Of a stretch of DNA of 64,000 bases, positions 10,204 to 19,548 are shown piece after piece. The notes under the pieces were generated by a model. It had not been told where the DNA came from and searched no databases. It saw nothing but the letters and a program-made list of their open reading frames with translations. Each line of letters starts with the position of its first letter. Position 1 is the first letter of the stretch. Origin of the DNA: Janthinobacterium agaricidamnosum (lineage in GTDB: Bacteria > Pseudomonadota > Gammaproteobacteria > Burkholderiales > Burkholderiaceae_D); NCBI RefSeq assembly GCF_003667705.1, contig NZ_CP033019.1:3534001-3598000 (forward strand). The letters are read 5' to 3'. Both the position numbers and the translations under genes were made by a program.

Positions 10204-11250
10204 ATGATGAAGATAATAAAAATAATCTTATTCATACTGCTGTGCATCCTGACATCCATCACCATTCCGCCAGCGGGAGTAATCTTCAGTTATATGGCGC
10301 TGCGTGAAAACAAGGAGAGCATCAGAAGATTCATCGTCAAGATATCTCCCGACACCGAAAAAATCATTCCTGCGCTGATCGAAAGATATAACGATCCCAA
10401 GACCATTCTTTCACTTGTTATTTTTTCCATTGCCACGATAGGCGGCCTGATCCTCCTGGTTTCGCACCTGCATATCCAGGAAACAGATGATTATGTAAAT
10501 TACATCCTCGAACAGGTGGCGCTCACAGGCATTCTCGTCGTTGGGGTGTCAGGCATTGCATGGGTACTCTTTTCGCTGAATTCCGTTTTTGCAAGCCTGC
10601 TGGCAAAAGTGGGGGTTTCCCTGGCGGTGTCTGCCTGCGTGATTTTTTCGCGCCTGAGCGCTGTCGATTTTTTTGCGGCCAATTTTCCTTTTCCGCCGTC
10701 CTACCTGCCCTTTTCGTTTGGCCTCGCCACCCTGATATTTGCCTTCTCGTTCAGCGCCTTTGCCTATGCTGTGCTGGCAATCATTTTTGAGGTCATTTTC
10801 CTGTTGTTCTTGTTTATTTTCGATTTCAAGACCAATAAAAAAACCACTTACTTCCTCTTTGCAATCTCCATTGCTGGCTTTATCGGAAGTTATTCGGCGG
10901 CCCAGGCCATGATCCAGGGCATATCAAACAAGGGGCCACTGTTCATGATCAAGGCCGCTGAACGGTATGACTTCACTACCAATCATATGTGCCAGGTGCA
11001 GGAGGGCGAAACTGTCCTCTTCATTGACAATGTAGCGGATCGCGCGATTGCAGCGACTTTCCCGCCGCCCCCGCAAGGCGAAAAAATTTCCCCTCGAAAT
11101 ATCTCTGACGCCACATTAAAAAGCTATCTGCCGACACATTTCCGCACCGTGCATTGCAACCAGCTAGCCGAAGCACAAAAGGAAGCTGGCTGGTGCGGCA
11201 GTCCCCAACGTTATGGCTATTGTGATGCCGATGGCAAACTGCGCAAATAA
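10204..11250 (+). CDS. Polytopic membrane protein of unknown function
   Basis: A 348-residue protein with several hydrophobic segments: residues about 4-27 (KIILFILLCILTSITIPP), then near 85-105, 115-140, 150-170, 178-215 and 222-240. A soluble C-terminal part of about 100 residues carries four cysteines. No family is recognised. Base composition is noticeably more AT-rich than neighbours and the upstream leader is too, suggesting acquisition by transfer. ATG 10204 is chosen because the membrane segment starts there; no clear ribosome-binding site is seen. Its stop is four bases from repeat copy 4. Confidence 0.65.
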   Translation: MMKIIKIILFILLCILTSITIPPAGVIFSYMALRENKESIRRFIVKISPDTEKIIPALIERYNDPKTILSLVIFSIATIGGLILLVSHLHIQETDDYVNYILEQVALTGILVVGVSGIAWVLFSLNSVFASLLAKVGVSLAVSACVIFSRLSAVDFFAANFPFPPSYLPFSFGLATLIFAFSFSAFAYAVLAIIFEVIFLLFLFIFDFKTNKKTTYFLFAISIAGFIGSYSAAQAMIQGISNKGPLFMIKAAERYDFTTNHMCQVQEGETVLFIDNVADRAIAATFPPPPQGEKISPRNISDATLKSYLPTHFRTVHCNQLAEAQKEAGWCGSPQRYGYCDADGKLRK

Positions 11251-11253
11251 AGA

Positions 11254-11377
11254 GGCAAAAAAAAGCCCGCTATGTAAGCGGGCTGAATCTATTTCCTTGG
11301 AGGAGATAGAGGAGACAAGTGCATCTTGCGGCATCGCGGCATATCACGCCACTTTATATTCATGATGATAGAAATAT
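11254..11377 (-). repeat. Structured terminator-bearing repeat, copy 4 of 5
   Basis: It lies between convergent genes, 31 bases behind the MFS stop. The terminator stem is unchanged although its loop has drifted to ATGTA. The second hairpin is a full nine-base stem, CTATTTCCT-TGG-AGGAGATAG, with one G:U pair. The third hairpin is disrupted. Confidence 0.85.
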
Positions 11378-11408
11378 CCATCAGTGATAATGAGATGCCA
11401 TCAGGGTT

Positions 11409-12623
11409 TCAAGCCGTGCGGCGCGTGCCCAAGGGTAAAAATTCTGCCAGCCACACCAGCAGGGCCAGGCCCGGAAACGCCATGCCGGTCAGCAAGGTTG
11501 CCTGCCAGCCATAGCTGGCATACACCCAGGCGCCGACGGCCGAGCCGGCCGCGCCGCCGGCGAAGAACAGCGCGAAATACAGGCCGTTCAAACGGCCCCG
11601 CACTTCCGCGCCCAGGCTGAAGATGGCGCGCTGGCCCAGTACCAGGTTGGCCGCCACGCCCATGTCGAGCACGATGGACGCCACCACCAGCAAGCCCAGC
11701 GCCACGTGCTTCGATTCCGGGGCGAACATGGGCAAGGCAAACGCGACGATACCCAGCGCCAGCGCAGCAGCCGTGGCCGGCAAAGTGTGGCCAGCATCGG
11801 CCAGGCGGCCCGCGATGGGCGAGGCGACGGCGCCCGCCATGCCCACCAGGGCAAAGATGGCGATGCCCGTTTGCGACAGACCGAACGCGGGGCTGGCCAG
11901 CACCAGCGGCGTGACGGTCCAGAACAGGCTGAAGGCGCCAAACAAACCCGCGTGATAGGCGGCGCGGCGGCGCAGCACGGGCGTGCCCAGCAGCAAGTGC
12001 CACAGCGAGGCCATCAGGGCTGGATATTTCATGCTCGACACGGGCTGACGCACGGGCAAGGCACGGCGCAGCACCAGCGCCAGCAATACCATCAGCACGG
12101 CGGCGCCGCCAAACACCACGTGCCAGCTGGCGTGCGCGGCCACCAGCGACGCCACGGGACGGGCCAGCATGATGCCTAGCAACAAGCCGCTGACCACCTT
12201 GCCCACGGTTTGCCCCCGCGTCGCTTCCTGCGACAGGTGGGCGGCAAACGGCACGATCACTTGCGCCGCCACGGAACCGAGGCCGATGGCCAGGGCGGCG
12301 GCCAGGAAGACGATGGCGCCCGTGGAGAGGGCCGCCACCACGAGGGCCGTGGCCGTCACCAGCAAGGCCGTGACGATCAGGCGGCGGTTTTCCAGCAAGT
12401 CGCCCAGGGGCACGACAAACAGCAGGCCCAGGGTATAGCCCACTTGCGTCAGGGTGACGATCAGCCCGGCCGCCTTGGCCGACAGGCCCGTCGAGGCGCT
12501 GATGGGGCCGACGAGGGTTTGCGCGTAATACAGATTGGCGACGATGAGGCCGGAAGCGATGGCCAGCAACAGCACCATGGCCGGTGCAATGTCGTGGGGA
12601 GTGGAAGATGAGGCCTTGTTCAT
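11409..12623 (-). CDS. MFS efflux transporter (DHA1 type)
   Basis: A 404-residue major facilitator with about twelve membrane segments. The motif-A-like loop is near GDLLENRRLIVTALLV and motif-C-like sequence follows in helix 5. The DHA1 drug:proton antiporter group fits best by size and by the divergent LysR regulator 120 bases away. The substrate is unknown. The start is ATG 12623, with GAGGAAAC seven bases upstream; the earlier in-frame codon at 12698 adds 25 non-family residues and would overlap the promoter region. Repeat copy 4 is its likely terminator. Confidence 0.88.
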   Translation of the reverse strand: MNKASSSTPHDIAPAMVLLLAIASGLIVANLYYAQTLVGPISASTGLSAKAAGLIVTLTQVGYTLGLLFVVPLGDLLENRRLIVTALLVTATALVVAALSTGAIVFLAAALAIGLGSVAAQVIVPFAAHLSQEATRGQTVGKVVSGLLLGIMLARPVASLVAAHASWHVVFGGAAVLMVLLALVLRRALPVRQPVSSMKYPALMASLWHLLLGTPVLRRRAAYHAGLFGAFSLFWTVTPLVLASPAFGLSQTGIAIFALVGMAGAVASPIAGRLADAGHTLPATAAALALGIVAFALPMFAPESKHVALGLLVVASIVLDMGVAANLVLGQRAIFSLGAEVRGRLNGLYFALFFAGGAAGSAVGAWVYASYGWQATLLTGMAFPGLALLVWLAEFLPLGTRRTA

Positions 12624-12743
12624 GTTGTTTCCTCGGTTCGATAGGGATGTCGCCATTCTAGGGAAAACTATGGCAAAGATAATCAGGGCATAATCCACTT
12701 ATACTTTTCACATAAAATGAACAATGAGAATGGACGATATCCT

Positions 12744-13670
12744 ATGGACAAGATCAAGGCCATGCAAACCTTCGTGCGCATCGTCGAAGCCAACAGCTTT
12801 TCCAAGGCGGCCGAGACCCTGAATTTGCCCCGTGCCGCGCTGACGGCCACCCTGCAAAAGCTGGAAGCCTACCTGGGCACGCAATTGCTGCAGCGAACCA
12901 CGCGCCGCTTGTCGCTGACGCCGGAAGGGGCTGAGTACTTTCGCCATTGCATTGATATTTTGAAAGCCGTCGACACGGCGGAACTGGCATTTCGCGGTCC
13001 CGACGCGAAAAAACCGCGCGGCTTGCTGCGCATCAACCTGCCCAATACGGTGGGCCGCAGGTTGGTCGTGCCGCATATCGCGCACTTCCACGCCGCCTGG
13101 CCGGACGTGCAATTGCAGCTGAGCCTGACGGATCGCCTGGTCGACCTGACGCAGGAAGGCATCGATTGCGCCTTGCGCGTGGGCACCTTGCAAGATTCCG
13201 CCTTCATCGGCAAACAGGTCGGCCTGATGCGCTTCGTCACGTGCGCCTCGCCCGCGTATCTGGCGCGGCACGGCACGCCGCAGACCCTGGCCGACCTGGC
13301 CACGCACCAGGGCATCATGCATTACTCGGGCCGCACGGGACGCGCCTTCGACTGGGATTTTCAACAAGGCAAGGAAGTGCTGCGCGTGCAGATGGCCGGC
13401 CCCATCGCCGTCAACGACGCGGACGCCAGCGTCGATTGCGCGCTGCAGGGGCTGGGACTGGCGCAGGCGGCCGTGTACCAGGTGCGCGCGCACCTCGACA
13501 GCGGCGCCCTGGTGGCCGTGCTGGCCGATCATCCGCCCACGCCCATGCCGATGTCGCTGCTGACGCCGCAAGGCCGCCTGGCCACGCCCAAGCTGCAGGC
13601 GTTTGCTGGCTGGATCACGGCCTTGCTGGCGGCACAGCCCGACGTGCAAGCGCCCACGCACAGAATCTGA
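12744..13670 (+). CDS. LysR-family transcriptional regulator
   Basis: A 308-residue LysR-type regulator. The N-terminal winged helix-turn-helix (residues 1-60) reads MDKIKAMQTFVRIVEANSFS and so on, with RTTRRLSLTPEGAEYF closing the DNA-binding domain. The substrate-binding domain follows from about residue 90. It belongs to the CrgA/DsdC-like subgroup common beside efflux pumps. ATG 12744 gives the canonical N-terminus; ATG 12717 would add nine residues. It is divergent from the MFS gene and probably regulates it and itself. Its stop abuts repeat copy 5. Confidence 0.9.
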   Translation: MDKIKAMQTFVRIVEANSFSKAAETLNLPRAALTATLQKLEAYLGTQLLQRTTRRLSLTPEGAEYFRHCIDILKAVDTAELAFRGPDAKKPRGLLRINLPNTVGRRLVVPHIAHFHAAWPDVQLQLSLTDRLVDLTQEGIDCALRVGTLQDSAFIGKQVGLMRFVTCASPAYLARHGTPQTLADLATHQGIMHYSGRTGRAFDWDFQQGKEVLRVQMAGPIAVNDADASVDCALQGLGLAQAAVYQVRAHLDSGALVAVLADHPPTPMPMSLLTPQGRLATPKLQAFAGWITALLAAQPDVQAPTHRI

Positions 13671-13796
13671 GGCAAAAAAAAGCCCGCTGCGAGAGCGGGC
13701 TGAATCTATTTTCTTGGAGGAGAATAGAGGAGACAAGTGCATTATGCTGCATCGCGGCATATCAATCCAATTGATTGTTGGAATGATAGAAATACG
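13671..13796 (-). repeat. Structured terminator-bearing repeat, copy 5 of 5
   Basis: It begins one base after the LysR stop and lies 71 bases behind the prc stop, beyond a separate terminator. Its second hairpin, CTATTTTCT-TGGA-GGAGAATAG read as a continuous stem, differs from copy 4 at several paired positions but still pairs. It is a mosaic: hairpin 2 is like copies 3 and 4, and the tail (ATCCAATTG) is like copies 1 and 2. Confidence 0.85.
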
Positions 13797-13819
13797 CCAA
13801 ACGGATAACTGATCGGGGC

Positions 13820-13853
13820 GAAAAAAAACCGGCTCCCAAGGAACCGGTTTTCT
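13820..13853 (-). terminator. Intrinsic terminator of prc
   Basis: The hairpin AAAACCGGTTCC-TTG-GGAGCCGGTTTT (minus strand) is followed by a T run. It lies 15 bases behind the prc stop and is nearly symmetrical, so it could also stop rightward transcription. Confidence 0.85.
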
Positions 13854-13867
13854 AGTGCATGAAAGCC

Positions 13868-16135
13868 TTACTTCGCTGCCGTCACCGGCGTCGCCTTGCC
13901 ATCGGCGCCATACGGCAAGACCTTCGCCGCCATGCGCGTATCGGCCTTGATCAGCGCCACTTCGTCGGCCAGGATGCGCGCCGCTTCGTTCAGCAGCACG
14001 TCCTTGGCGCTCTTGGCGGCCGTTTCGGCATCGAGTTCGGCGCTCAGCGCGCGTTCGTCGCCCTGTAAGCCGTCGTCGGTGCGCAAGGCGCCCTTCACGG
14101 CGGCGATCTGCTTGGCCGTCTTGCTGGCCGCTTTCGCGCCCTTCAGCACGTCTTTCGGATCGGGAATCACCACCAGGTCGTCGGCCGGATTCGAAATCTG
14201 CGCGATCAGGCGTTTTTCACGGGCCTTCGCGCGCGCTTCCTGGGCATCGCGCTCCTTGCGGCGCACGGTTTCATTGAGCGAAATCTGGTTTTCCTTGCGC
14301 TGCTTGAAGACGAGAGCGATGTCATCGAGCAAGTACTGGAAATCCTTGTCCTTGGCCACGCGCGCTTCATGCTTCTTGTCCAGCAGCGGCACGATATCCT
14401 TCAGGTCGCCCGTCGGCATGTACGGCGCCGGCTTGATGGCCACCCATGGCAAGGCATTGTCATAGCTCGATTCGCCGAAGTTCTCCGTGTCCGACATGGC
14501 CGGCAGCTTGATGTCGGGCGTGACGCCGCGCAACTGCGTGGTGCCGCCGTTGATGCGGAAGAACTGGGCGATGGTCATCTTCAGCTCGCCGAAACGGGCT
14601 TTCTCGCTGCCGCCGAAACGGTCGAGGTTGAACAGAGTTTGTACGGTGCCCTTGCCGAAGCTGCCTTCGCCGATGATGACGCCTCGGCCGTAATCCTGCA
14701 CGGCGGCGGCGAAAATTTCGGAAGCGGAAGCGGAACCGCGGTTGATCAGCACGCCCATCGGGCCATCCCAGGCCAGGCCCGCGTTGGTGTCGCTTTCCAC
14801 GTCGACCTTGCCTTCGGCATTGCGCTGCATCACGACCGGTCCCTTGTCGATGAACAGACCCGTCAGTTCGACGGCTTCGTTCAGCGAACCGCCGCCGTTG
14901 TTGCGCAAGTCGATCAGGACGTTGTCGACCTTGTCCTTCTTCAACTCGGCCAGCAAACGGCTGACGTCGCGCGTAGCGCTTTTAAAGTCCTTGTCGCCAC
15001 GGCGGCGCGCTTCGAAGTCCTGGTAGAACGTCGGCAGGGCAATGACGCCGATGCGGCGCTTGACGCCGTTCTCGCGCACTTCGATGATCGATTTCTTCGC
15101 CGCCTGCTCTTCCATGCTGATTTTCTTGCGCACCAGCGGCAAGACGACGTGCTTGGCATCGGGGCCGGCATCGGCCGGCAGGATGTCGAGGCGCACGACG
15201 GAATCCTTGGCGCCGCGGATCAGCTGCACCACATCGTCGATGCGCATGCCCAGCACTTCGGTGATGGGGCCGCTTTCGCCCTGCCCCACGCCGACGATGC
15301 GGTCGCCCACTTTCAGCTTGCCCGACAGGCCGGCCGGGCTGCCCGGCACCACTTCGCGCACCACCGTGTATTCGTCGCGCGTCTGCAGCACGGCGCCGAT
15401 GCCTTCGAGCGACAGGCGCATGGCGATGTCGAAGTTGTCCGAGGCGCGCGGGCCCAGGTAATTGGTGTGCGGTTCGATCGACATGGCATACGAGTTCATG
15501 AAGATCTGGAACACGTCTTCGCTGTTGAGCTTGCGCGAACGGGTCGTGTAGCTTTCATAGCGCTTGTCCAGCGTCTCGCGGATGGCCTTGTCTTCCTTGC
15601 CCGCCAGTTTCAGGCGCAGCCAGTCGTTCTTGACGCGCTTGCGCCACAGGTCGCGCACTTCCTCGTCGTTCTTCGGCCAGGCGGCCTTTTCGCGGTCGAG
15701 CTGGTAGCTCTCGTCGGCGGTAAAGTCGAACTTGGTTTTCAGCAATTCACGCGCATACGCCATGCGCTCGTCGAAACGCTGCTGGTACAGGTTGTAGATG
15801 GCAAACGGCGCCGTCAGGTCTTCATTGATGATGGCGTCGTCGAGCTTGGTGCGCAAGGGAGCGAAGCGGTCGATGTCGGCCTGCACGAAGAACAGTTTTT
15901 CTGCGTCCAGGGATTTGAAATAGCGGTCGAAGATTTTCTCCGACATGGCGTCGTCGAGCGGCATGGCCTTGTAATGGACGCGCGTCAATACGCGCGATGC
16001 CCACAAGGCGGCCTGCGTTTGCTGGGCCAGCGGCTTCATGGTGAGCGGAGGAGCGGCGCTCTTGTCCGTCTGGGCTGCGCCAGCGTGGGCTGACAGGGCG
16101 AGCACCAGGGTGACCAGCATCATTTGCTTCTTCAT
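13868..16135 (-). CDS. prc: Carboxy-terminal processing protease Prc/Tsp
   Basis: A periplasmic serine protease that trims C-termini of envelope proteins, for example the peptidoglycan endopeptidase MepS and PBP3 in E. coli. The 755-residue product has a signal peptide (MKKQMMLVTLVLALSAHAGA), a Tsp N-terminal helical domain, a PDZ domain around residues 245-330 and the S41 catalytic core. The Ser-Lys dyad is probably Ser470 in GSASASEIF and Lys495 in GSFGKGTVQ, 25 residues apart as in the E. coli enzyme. The DUF3340-type C-terminal domain follows. GGAGAA lies upstream of ATG 16135. Length is a little greater than E. coli Prc (682). Confidence 0.95.
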   Translation of the reverse strand: MKKQMMLVTLVLALSAHAGAAQTDKSAAPPLTMKPLAQQTQAALWASRVLTRVHYKAMPLDDAMSEKIFDRYFKSLDAEKLFFVQADIDRFAPLRTKLDDAIINEDLTAPFAIYNLYQQRFDERMAYARELLKTKFDFTADESYQLDREKAAWPKNDEEVRDLWRKRVKNDWLRLKLAGKEDKAIRETLDKRYESYTTRSRKLNSEDVFQIFMNSYAMSIEPHTNYLGPRASDNFDIAMRLSLEGIGAVLQTRDEYTVVREVVPGSPAGLSGKLKVGDRIVGVGQGESGPITEVLGMRIDDVVQLIRGAKDSVVRLDILPADAGPDAKHVVLPLVRKKISMEEQAAKKSIIEVRENGVKRRIGVIALPTFYQDFEARRRGDKDFKSATRDVSRLLAELKKDKVDNVLIDLRNNGGGSLNEAVELTGLFIDKGPVVMQRNAEGKVDVESDTNAGLAWDGPMGVLINRGSASASEIFAAAVQDYGRGVIIGEGSFGKGTVQTLFNLDRFGGSEKARFGELKMTIAQFFRINGGTTQLRGVTPDIKLPAMSDTENFGESSYDNALPWVAIKPAPYMPTGDLKDIVPLLDKKHEARVAKDKDFQYLLDDIALVFKQRKENQISLNETVRRKERDAQEARAKAREKRLIAQISNPADDLVVIPDPKDVLKGAKAASKTAKQIAAVKGALRTDDGLQGDERALSAELDAETAAKSAKDVLLNEAARILADEVALIKADTRMAAKVLPYGADGKATPVTAAK

Positions 16136-16654
16136 CGGCTTCTCCGAAAATTAGTTAAATCAATTCCAGGCGGCGCAGAGATGCATGCGCCAGCCAGCAA
16201 GACAGTAAGGGGATACACGACTGGTCTGCATATTATTCTACAGGATACGGCCTGGCAGTCTCCCAAGGAAGATCAGTTTCTTCCTGGAAGCTTAAACGCG
16301 GATTAAAGGCGGCGTCTCATTCATTACAAAGTGAAACATTCGTGAGAAAAATCGCATCATTCAGCAGCGATGAATATCAACATGCGCCACTGGAATGAAA
16401 AAAGTCAATAGATTGAAGCGGCAATCCTTGATCTCAATGATGTTTTTATGTGAAAAAGTGATTCCTGCGGGAAACACTTAGTAACAAATGGCAAGCAACA
16501 TGCTATCATCGCGCCCTGAAATACAGCTTGCCTGCGCGCCGCTCCCACAGCCGGCGCGCTTTCGTTTCAACAGTGTTCCCACCAGATCCCCTCCCCGCGT
16601 GTCATGTCATGACCTGGAATGGCCGAGCTGATTACCCTTTGCCAGACTCACACT
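16136..16654. other. Intergenic region with candidate chemoreceptor promoter
   Basis: No gene is seen in this 519-base divergent gap. On the plus strand an extended -10 element TGCTATCAT (TATCAT 16504-16509) follows a weak -35, about 145 bases before the chemoreceptor start. A GC-rich inverted repeat (GCGCCG...CGGCGC, around 16538-16560) lies in the leader. Upstream sequence is AT-rich and shows nothing else recognisable. Confidence 0.4.
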
Positions 16655-18625
16655 ATGCCTACAATTTCCTTCTCCCCCCGCCACTGGAGTGTCGGCGGCA
16701 AGATTACCGTCTTCACGTTTGCCCTCGTCAGCCTGATCCTGGCCAGCCTGACTGCCTTGATGAGTATCAATACCTCGCGCGTGCTGGAACAGCGTGCCGA
16801 AGCGGCCGTCACCAGCGAACTCAATAGCGTCATGACGACCACGCAAGTCTTCCATACTGCCATGGTCAACGAAGCGGCCAGCTTTGCGCGCCTGTTCGCG
16901 GCGGAATTTCCCGGCCCGTTCACGGTCGACGCGGGCGCCATGGTGGCCGTGGCCGGCAAGGCCACGCCGGCCCTGGCCAACGGCGGCAAGGTGCTCAACC
17001 TCGATACGGCCCTGGTCGACCGCTACACGGCGCAGACGGGCGTGATCGCCACCATCTTTGCCGCCAACGGCGATGAATTCGTGCGCATCAGCACGTCGCT
17101 GAAAAAGCAGGATGGCGAACGCGCCATCGGCACCCAGCTCGACCACAACCACCCCAGCTACGCGCCGCTGCGTGCGGGCCAGCGTTTCGTCGGCATGGCA
17201 ACCTTGTTTGGCAAGCAATACATTACGCAATATGATCCCGTGCGCGACGCGGCAGGAAAAGTGGTGGGCGTGCTGTTCATCGGCCTCGATATCAGCAAGA
17301 ATCTGGCCATGCTGAAAGAGAAGATTCGCCAGGTCAAGATCGGCCAGACGGGCTACATCTACATCGTCGACACGGCTCCCGGCGCCAATTACGGCCACCT
17401 GGTGCTGCACCCGAACAGCGAAGGCAAGAGCGCGCTCGACTTCAAGGCCAGCGACGGCCGGATGTTCATCCAGGAAATGCTGGCGCAGAAAGACGGTGCC
17501 ATGCGCTATACGTGGACGGCGCCCGGCGAAACGGCTGCCAGCGCGCGCGAAAAGCAGCTGTATTACCGTCAATTCAAGGATTGGCAATGGATCATCGCGG
17601 GCGGCACGTTCACGGACGAAATCACCTTGGAAGCGCGCCAGCTGCGCAACCAGCTGGCCATTTCCGGCTTCGTCGCCCTGCTCGTCTTCGCCCTGCTGCT
17701 GTACTGGCTGGTACGCACCCTCGTCTCGCGCCCGCTGGCCGCCGCCGAAACGGCCGCCGCGCAAATCGCCGCCGGCGACCTGACGGTGCACCTCGATACG
17801 ACCAGCCTGGACGAAATCGGCCGCCTGCTGCGCGCCATGAACCGCATCAGCGACAACCTGTCGCAAGTGGTCGGCAACGTGCGCGGCAGCGCCGGGCAAA
17901 TCGCCACGGCGTCCGGTGAAATCGCCAGCGGCAACCTGGATTTGTCGAGCCGCACGGAACAGCAAGCCAGTTCGCTGGAAGAAACAGCCGCCTCGATGGA
18001 GGAACTGAGCTCCACCGTGCGCCAGAACGTCGATCACGCGCAGCAAGCGAGCAAACTGGCGCATGAATCGTCCAGCCTGGCAGCCGAAGGCGGCGCGGCC
18101 GTGGCGCAGGTGGCCAGCACCATGGACGCCATCCGCAGCTCATCTGGCAAGATCGCCGACATCATCGGCGTCATCGACGGCATCGCCTTCCAGACGAATA
18201 TCCTGGCCTTGAACGCGGCCGTGGAAGCGGCCCGCGCCGGCGAACAGGGACGGGGTTTCGCCGTCGTCGCCACCGAGGTGCGCACGCTGGCGCAGCGTTC
18301 GACGGCCGCCGCGAAAGACATCAAGGACCTGATCCAGGCATCGGCCGGCACGGTGGACCTGGGCCACGCCCAGGTGAGCCAGGCCAGCGCCACCATGGAC
18401 ACCGTGGTGGCCAGCGTGCAGCAAGTGAGCACCATCATGGCCGAGATCGCGCAGGCGAGCGAAGAGCAGCGCAGCGGCATCGAGCAGGTCAATCAGGCCA
18501 TCGCCCAGATGGACCAGGTGACCCAGCAGAATGCGGCCCTGGTGGAAGAAGCGGCCGCGGCCGCCGACGCCCTGCAGGAACAGGCGCATGAGCTGAACCA
18601 GGTGGTGGGCGTGTTCAAGCTGTAA
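16655..18625 (+). CDS. Methyl-accepting chemotaxis protein with Cache domain
   Basis: A 656-residue inner-membrane chemoreceptor. TM1 is near residues 14-36. A periplasmic Cache_3-Cache_2-type sensor of about 290 residues follows ([18 protein letters not shown], then [14 protein letters not shown]). TM2 is near residue 333 ([18 protein letters not shown]), followed by HAMP and a cytoplasmic signalling hairpin with the conserved tip [20 protein letters not shown]. The C-terminus ends VGVFKL without a CheR-tethering pentapeptide, unlike the second receptor at 28.6 kb. ATG 16619 in frame is an alternative start; neither has a strong ribosome-binding site. Ligands of this Cache type are often small organic acids, but the ligand here is unknown. 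Confidence 0.93.
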   Translation: MPTISFSPRHWSVGGKITVFTFALVSLILASLTALMSINTSRVLEQRAEAAVTSELNSVMTTTQVFHTAMVNEAASFARLFAAEFPGPFTVDAGAMVAVAGKATPALANGGKVLNLDTALVDRYTAQTGVIATIFAANGDEFVRISTSLKKQDGERAIGTQLDHNHPSYAPLRAGQRFVGMATLFGKQYITQYDPVRDAAGKVVGVLFIGLDISKNLAMLKEKIRQVKIGQTGYIYIVDTAPGANYGHLVLHPNSEGKSALDFKASDGRMFIQEMLAQKDGAMRYTWTAPGETAASAREKQLYYRQFKDWQWIIAGGTFTDEITLEARQLRNQLAISGFVALLVFALLLYWLVRTLVSRPLAAAETAAAQIAAGDLTVHLDTTSLDEIGRLLRAMNRISDNLSQVVGNVRGSAGQIATASGEIASGNLDLSSRTEQQASSLEETAASMEELSSTVRQNVDHAQQASKLAHESSSLAAEGGAAVAQVASTMDAIRSSSGKIADIIGVIDGIAFQTNILALNAAVEAARAGEQGRGFAVVATEVRTLAQRSTAAAKDIKDLIQASAGTVDLGHAQVSQASATMDTVVASVQQVSTIMAEIAQASEEQRSGIEQVNQAIAQMDQVTQQNAALVEEAAAAADALQEQAHELNQVVGVFKL

Positions 18626-18674
18626 AAGCGGGCGCGGTGCTAAGATGGCGCATACCACCTTGCCAGGAGACACG

Positions 18675-18947
18675 ATGCACGACGACTATGTTTTGATTGC
18701 CCGGCTGATGATCCCCACGGATGCGCACGTAATCCGCGGCTGCCTGGCAGCGGCCGGCATCGACGTGCTGCTGACGGATGACCAGCACATGCAGGCCGAC
18801 ATGCTGCTGGCGGCCGCCATCGGCGGCGCCCGCGTCATGGTGCGCGAACACGACGTGGCGCGCGCCAATGACATCCTCGCCGCCTTCGAGCGGGGCGATC
18901 TGGCGCTGGCCGACGATGCGGACGTGGGAATGCCCGCTGCGGAATAA
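18675..18947 (+). CDS. DUF2007-type putative signal-transducing protein
   Basis: A 90-residue cytoplasmic protein of the DUF2007 kind: an N-terminal beta-alpha-beta (YVLIARLMIPTDAHVIRG, then CLAAAGIDVLLTDDQHMQ) and the typical GGARVMVREHDVARANDIL. The family is annotated as putative signal transducing protein, without an established biochemical role. AGGAGA lies five bases before ATG 18675. It is 49 bases behind the chemoreceptor and could be co-transcribed. It converges with tdk, whose stop is nine bases away. Confidence 0.8.
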   Translation: MHDDYVLIARLMIPTDAHVIRGCLAAAGIDVLLTDDQHMQADMLLAAAIGGARVMVREHDVARANDILAAFERGDLALADDADVGMPAAE

Positions 18948-18956
18948 GGAATTAAC

Positions 18957-19505
18957 TTAGGAGTAGAAACAGCGCCCGCAAGCCTGGCGGTAACTCTCGT
19001 TGCCGCCTATGCTGATCTGCTCACCTTCCTTGATGCGGCGGCCCTGCTCGTCCACGCGGATGTTCATCGTGGCCTTCTTGCCGCAAGTACAAATATTCTT
19101 CAACTCTTCGATATCGTCGGCCAGCGCCAGCAGGTAGGCCGAGCCGGGGAACGGTTCGCCCTTGAAATCCGTGCGCAAGCCGTAACAGATGACGGGCACG
19201 CCCTTCACTTGCGCCAGCTGGTGCAATTGCTGCACCTGGGCCGTGCTGAGAAATTGCGCCTCGTCCACCAGCAAACAGGCGACCTGGGGAATAGCGTCGA
19301 GGAAATTCGTGTCGGCATGGAAGATATCGACCTGGCGCTGCGGCCCCAGACGCGAGGTGACCCGGCCCACGCCGTAGCGGCTGTCGATGGCGGCCGTGTA
19401 CAGGCGCACCTGCTGGCCCTGCTCTTCATAGTTGTGCGCGACCTGCAACAAGGCCGTCGACTTGCCCGCGTTCATCGCGGAATACCGGAAATAAAGTTTT
19501 GCCAC
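18957..19505 (-). CDS. tdk: Thymidine kinase
   Basis: Phosphorylates thymidine in the salvage pathway. With a GTG start at 19505 the product is 182 residues and begins MAKLYFRYSAMNAGKST, which aligns with the bacterial family N-terminus; the Walker A motif is NAGKST. The DEAQFL motif holds the catalytic Glu region, and a zinc-binding set is seen in ICTCGKKA and CGRCF. A TTG ten codons earlier (19535) is in frame but gives non-family residues. A perfect palindrome overlaps that upstream position. Confidence 0.95.
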   Translation of the reverse strand: MAKLYFRYSAMNAGKSTALLQVAHNYEEQGQQVRLYTAAIDSRYGVGRVTSRLGPQRQVDIFHADTNFLDAIPQVACLLVDEAQFLSTAQVQQLHQLAQVKGVPVICYGLRTDFKGEPFPGSAYLLALADDIEELKNICTCGKKATMNIRVDEQGRRIKEGEQISIGGNESYRQACGRCFYS

Positions 19506-19534
19506 CGCCGCCTGCCCTGTCTGGTTGATTTTCA

Positions 19535-19548
19535 ATACTATTTAGTAT
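19535..19548. promoter_or_regulatory. Palindrome ATACTATTTAGTAT upstream of tdk
   Basis: A perfect 6+2+6 dyad lies 30 bases upstream of the chosen tdk start, in the tdk leader or promoter. It is AT-rich and could be an operator; no binding protein is suggested by the context. Confidence 0.35.

Noticed and set aside
1508..13796. CRISPR array
   Set aside because: The repeats are about 125 bases long and separated by whole genes; there is no short-repeat/spacer pattern anywhere in the window.
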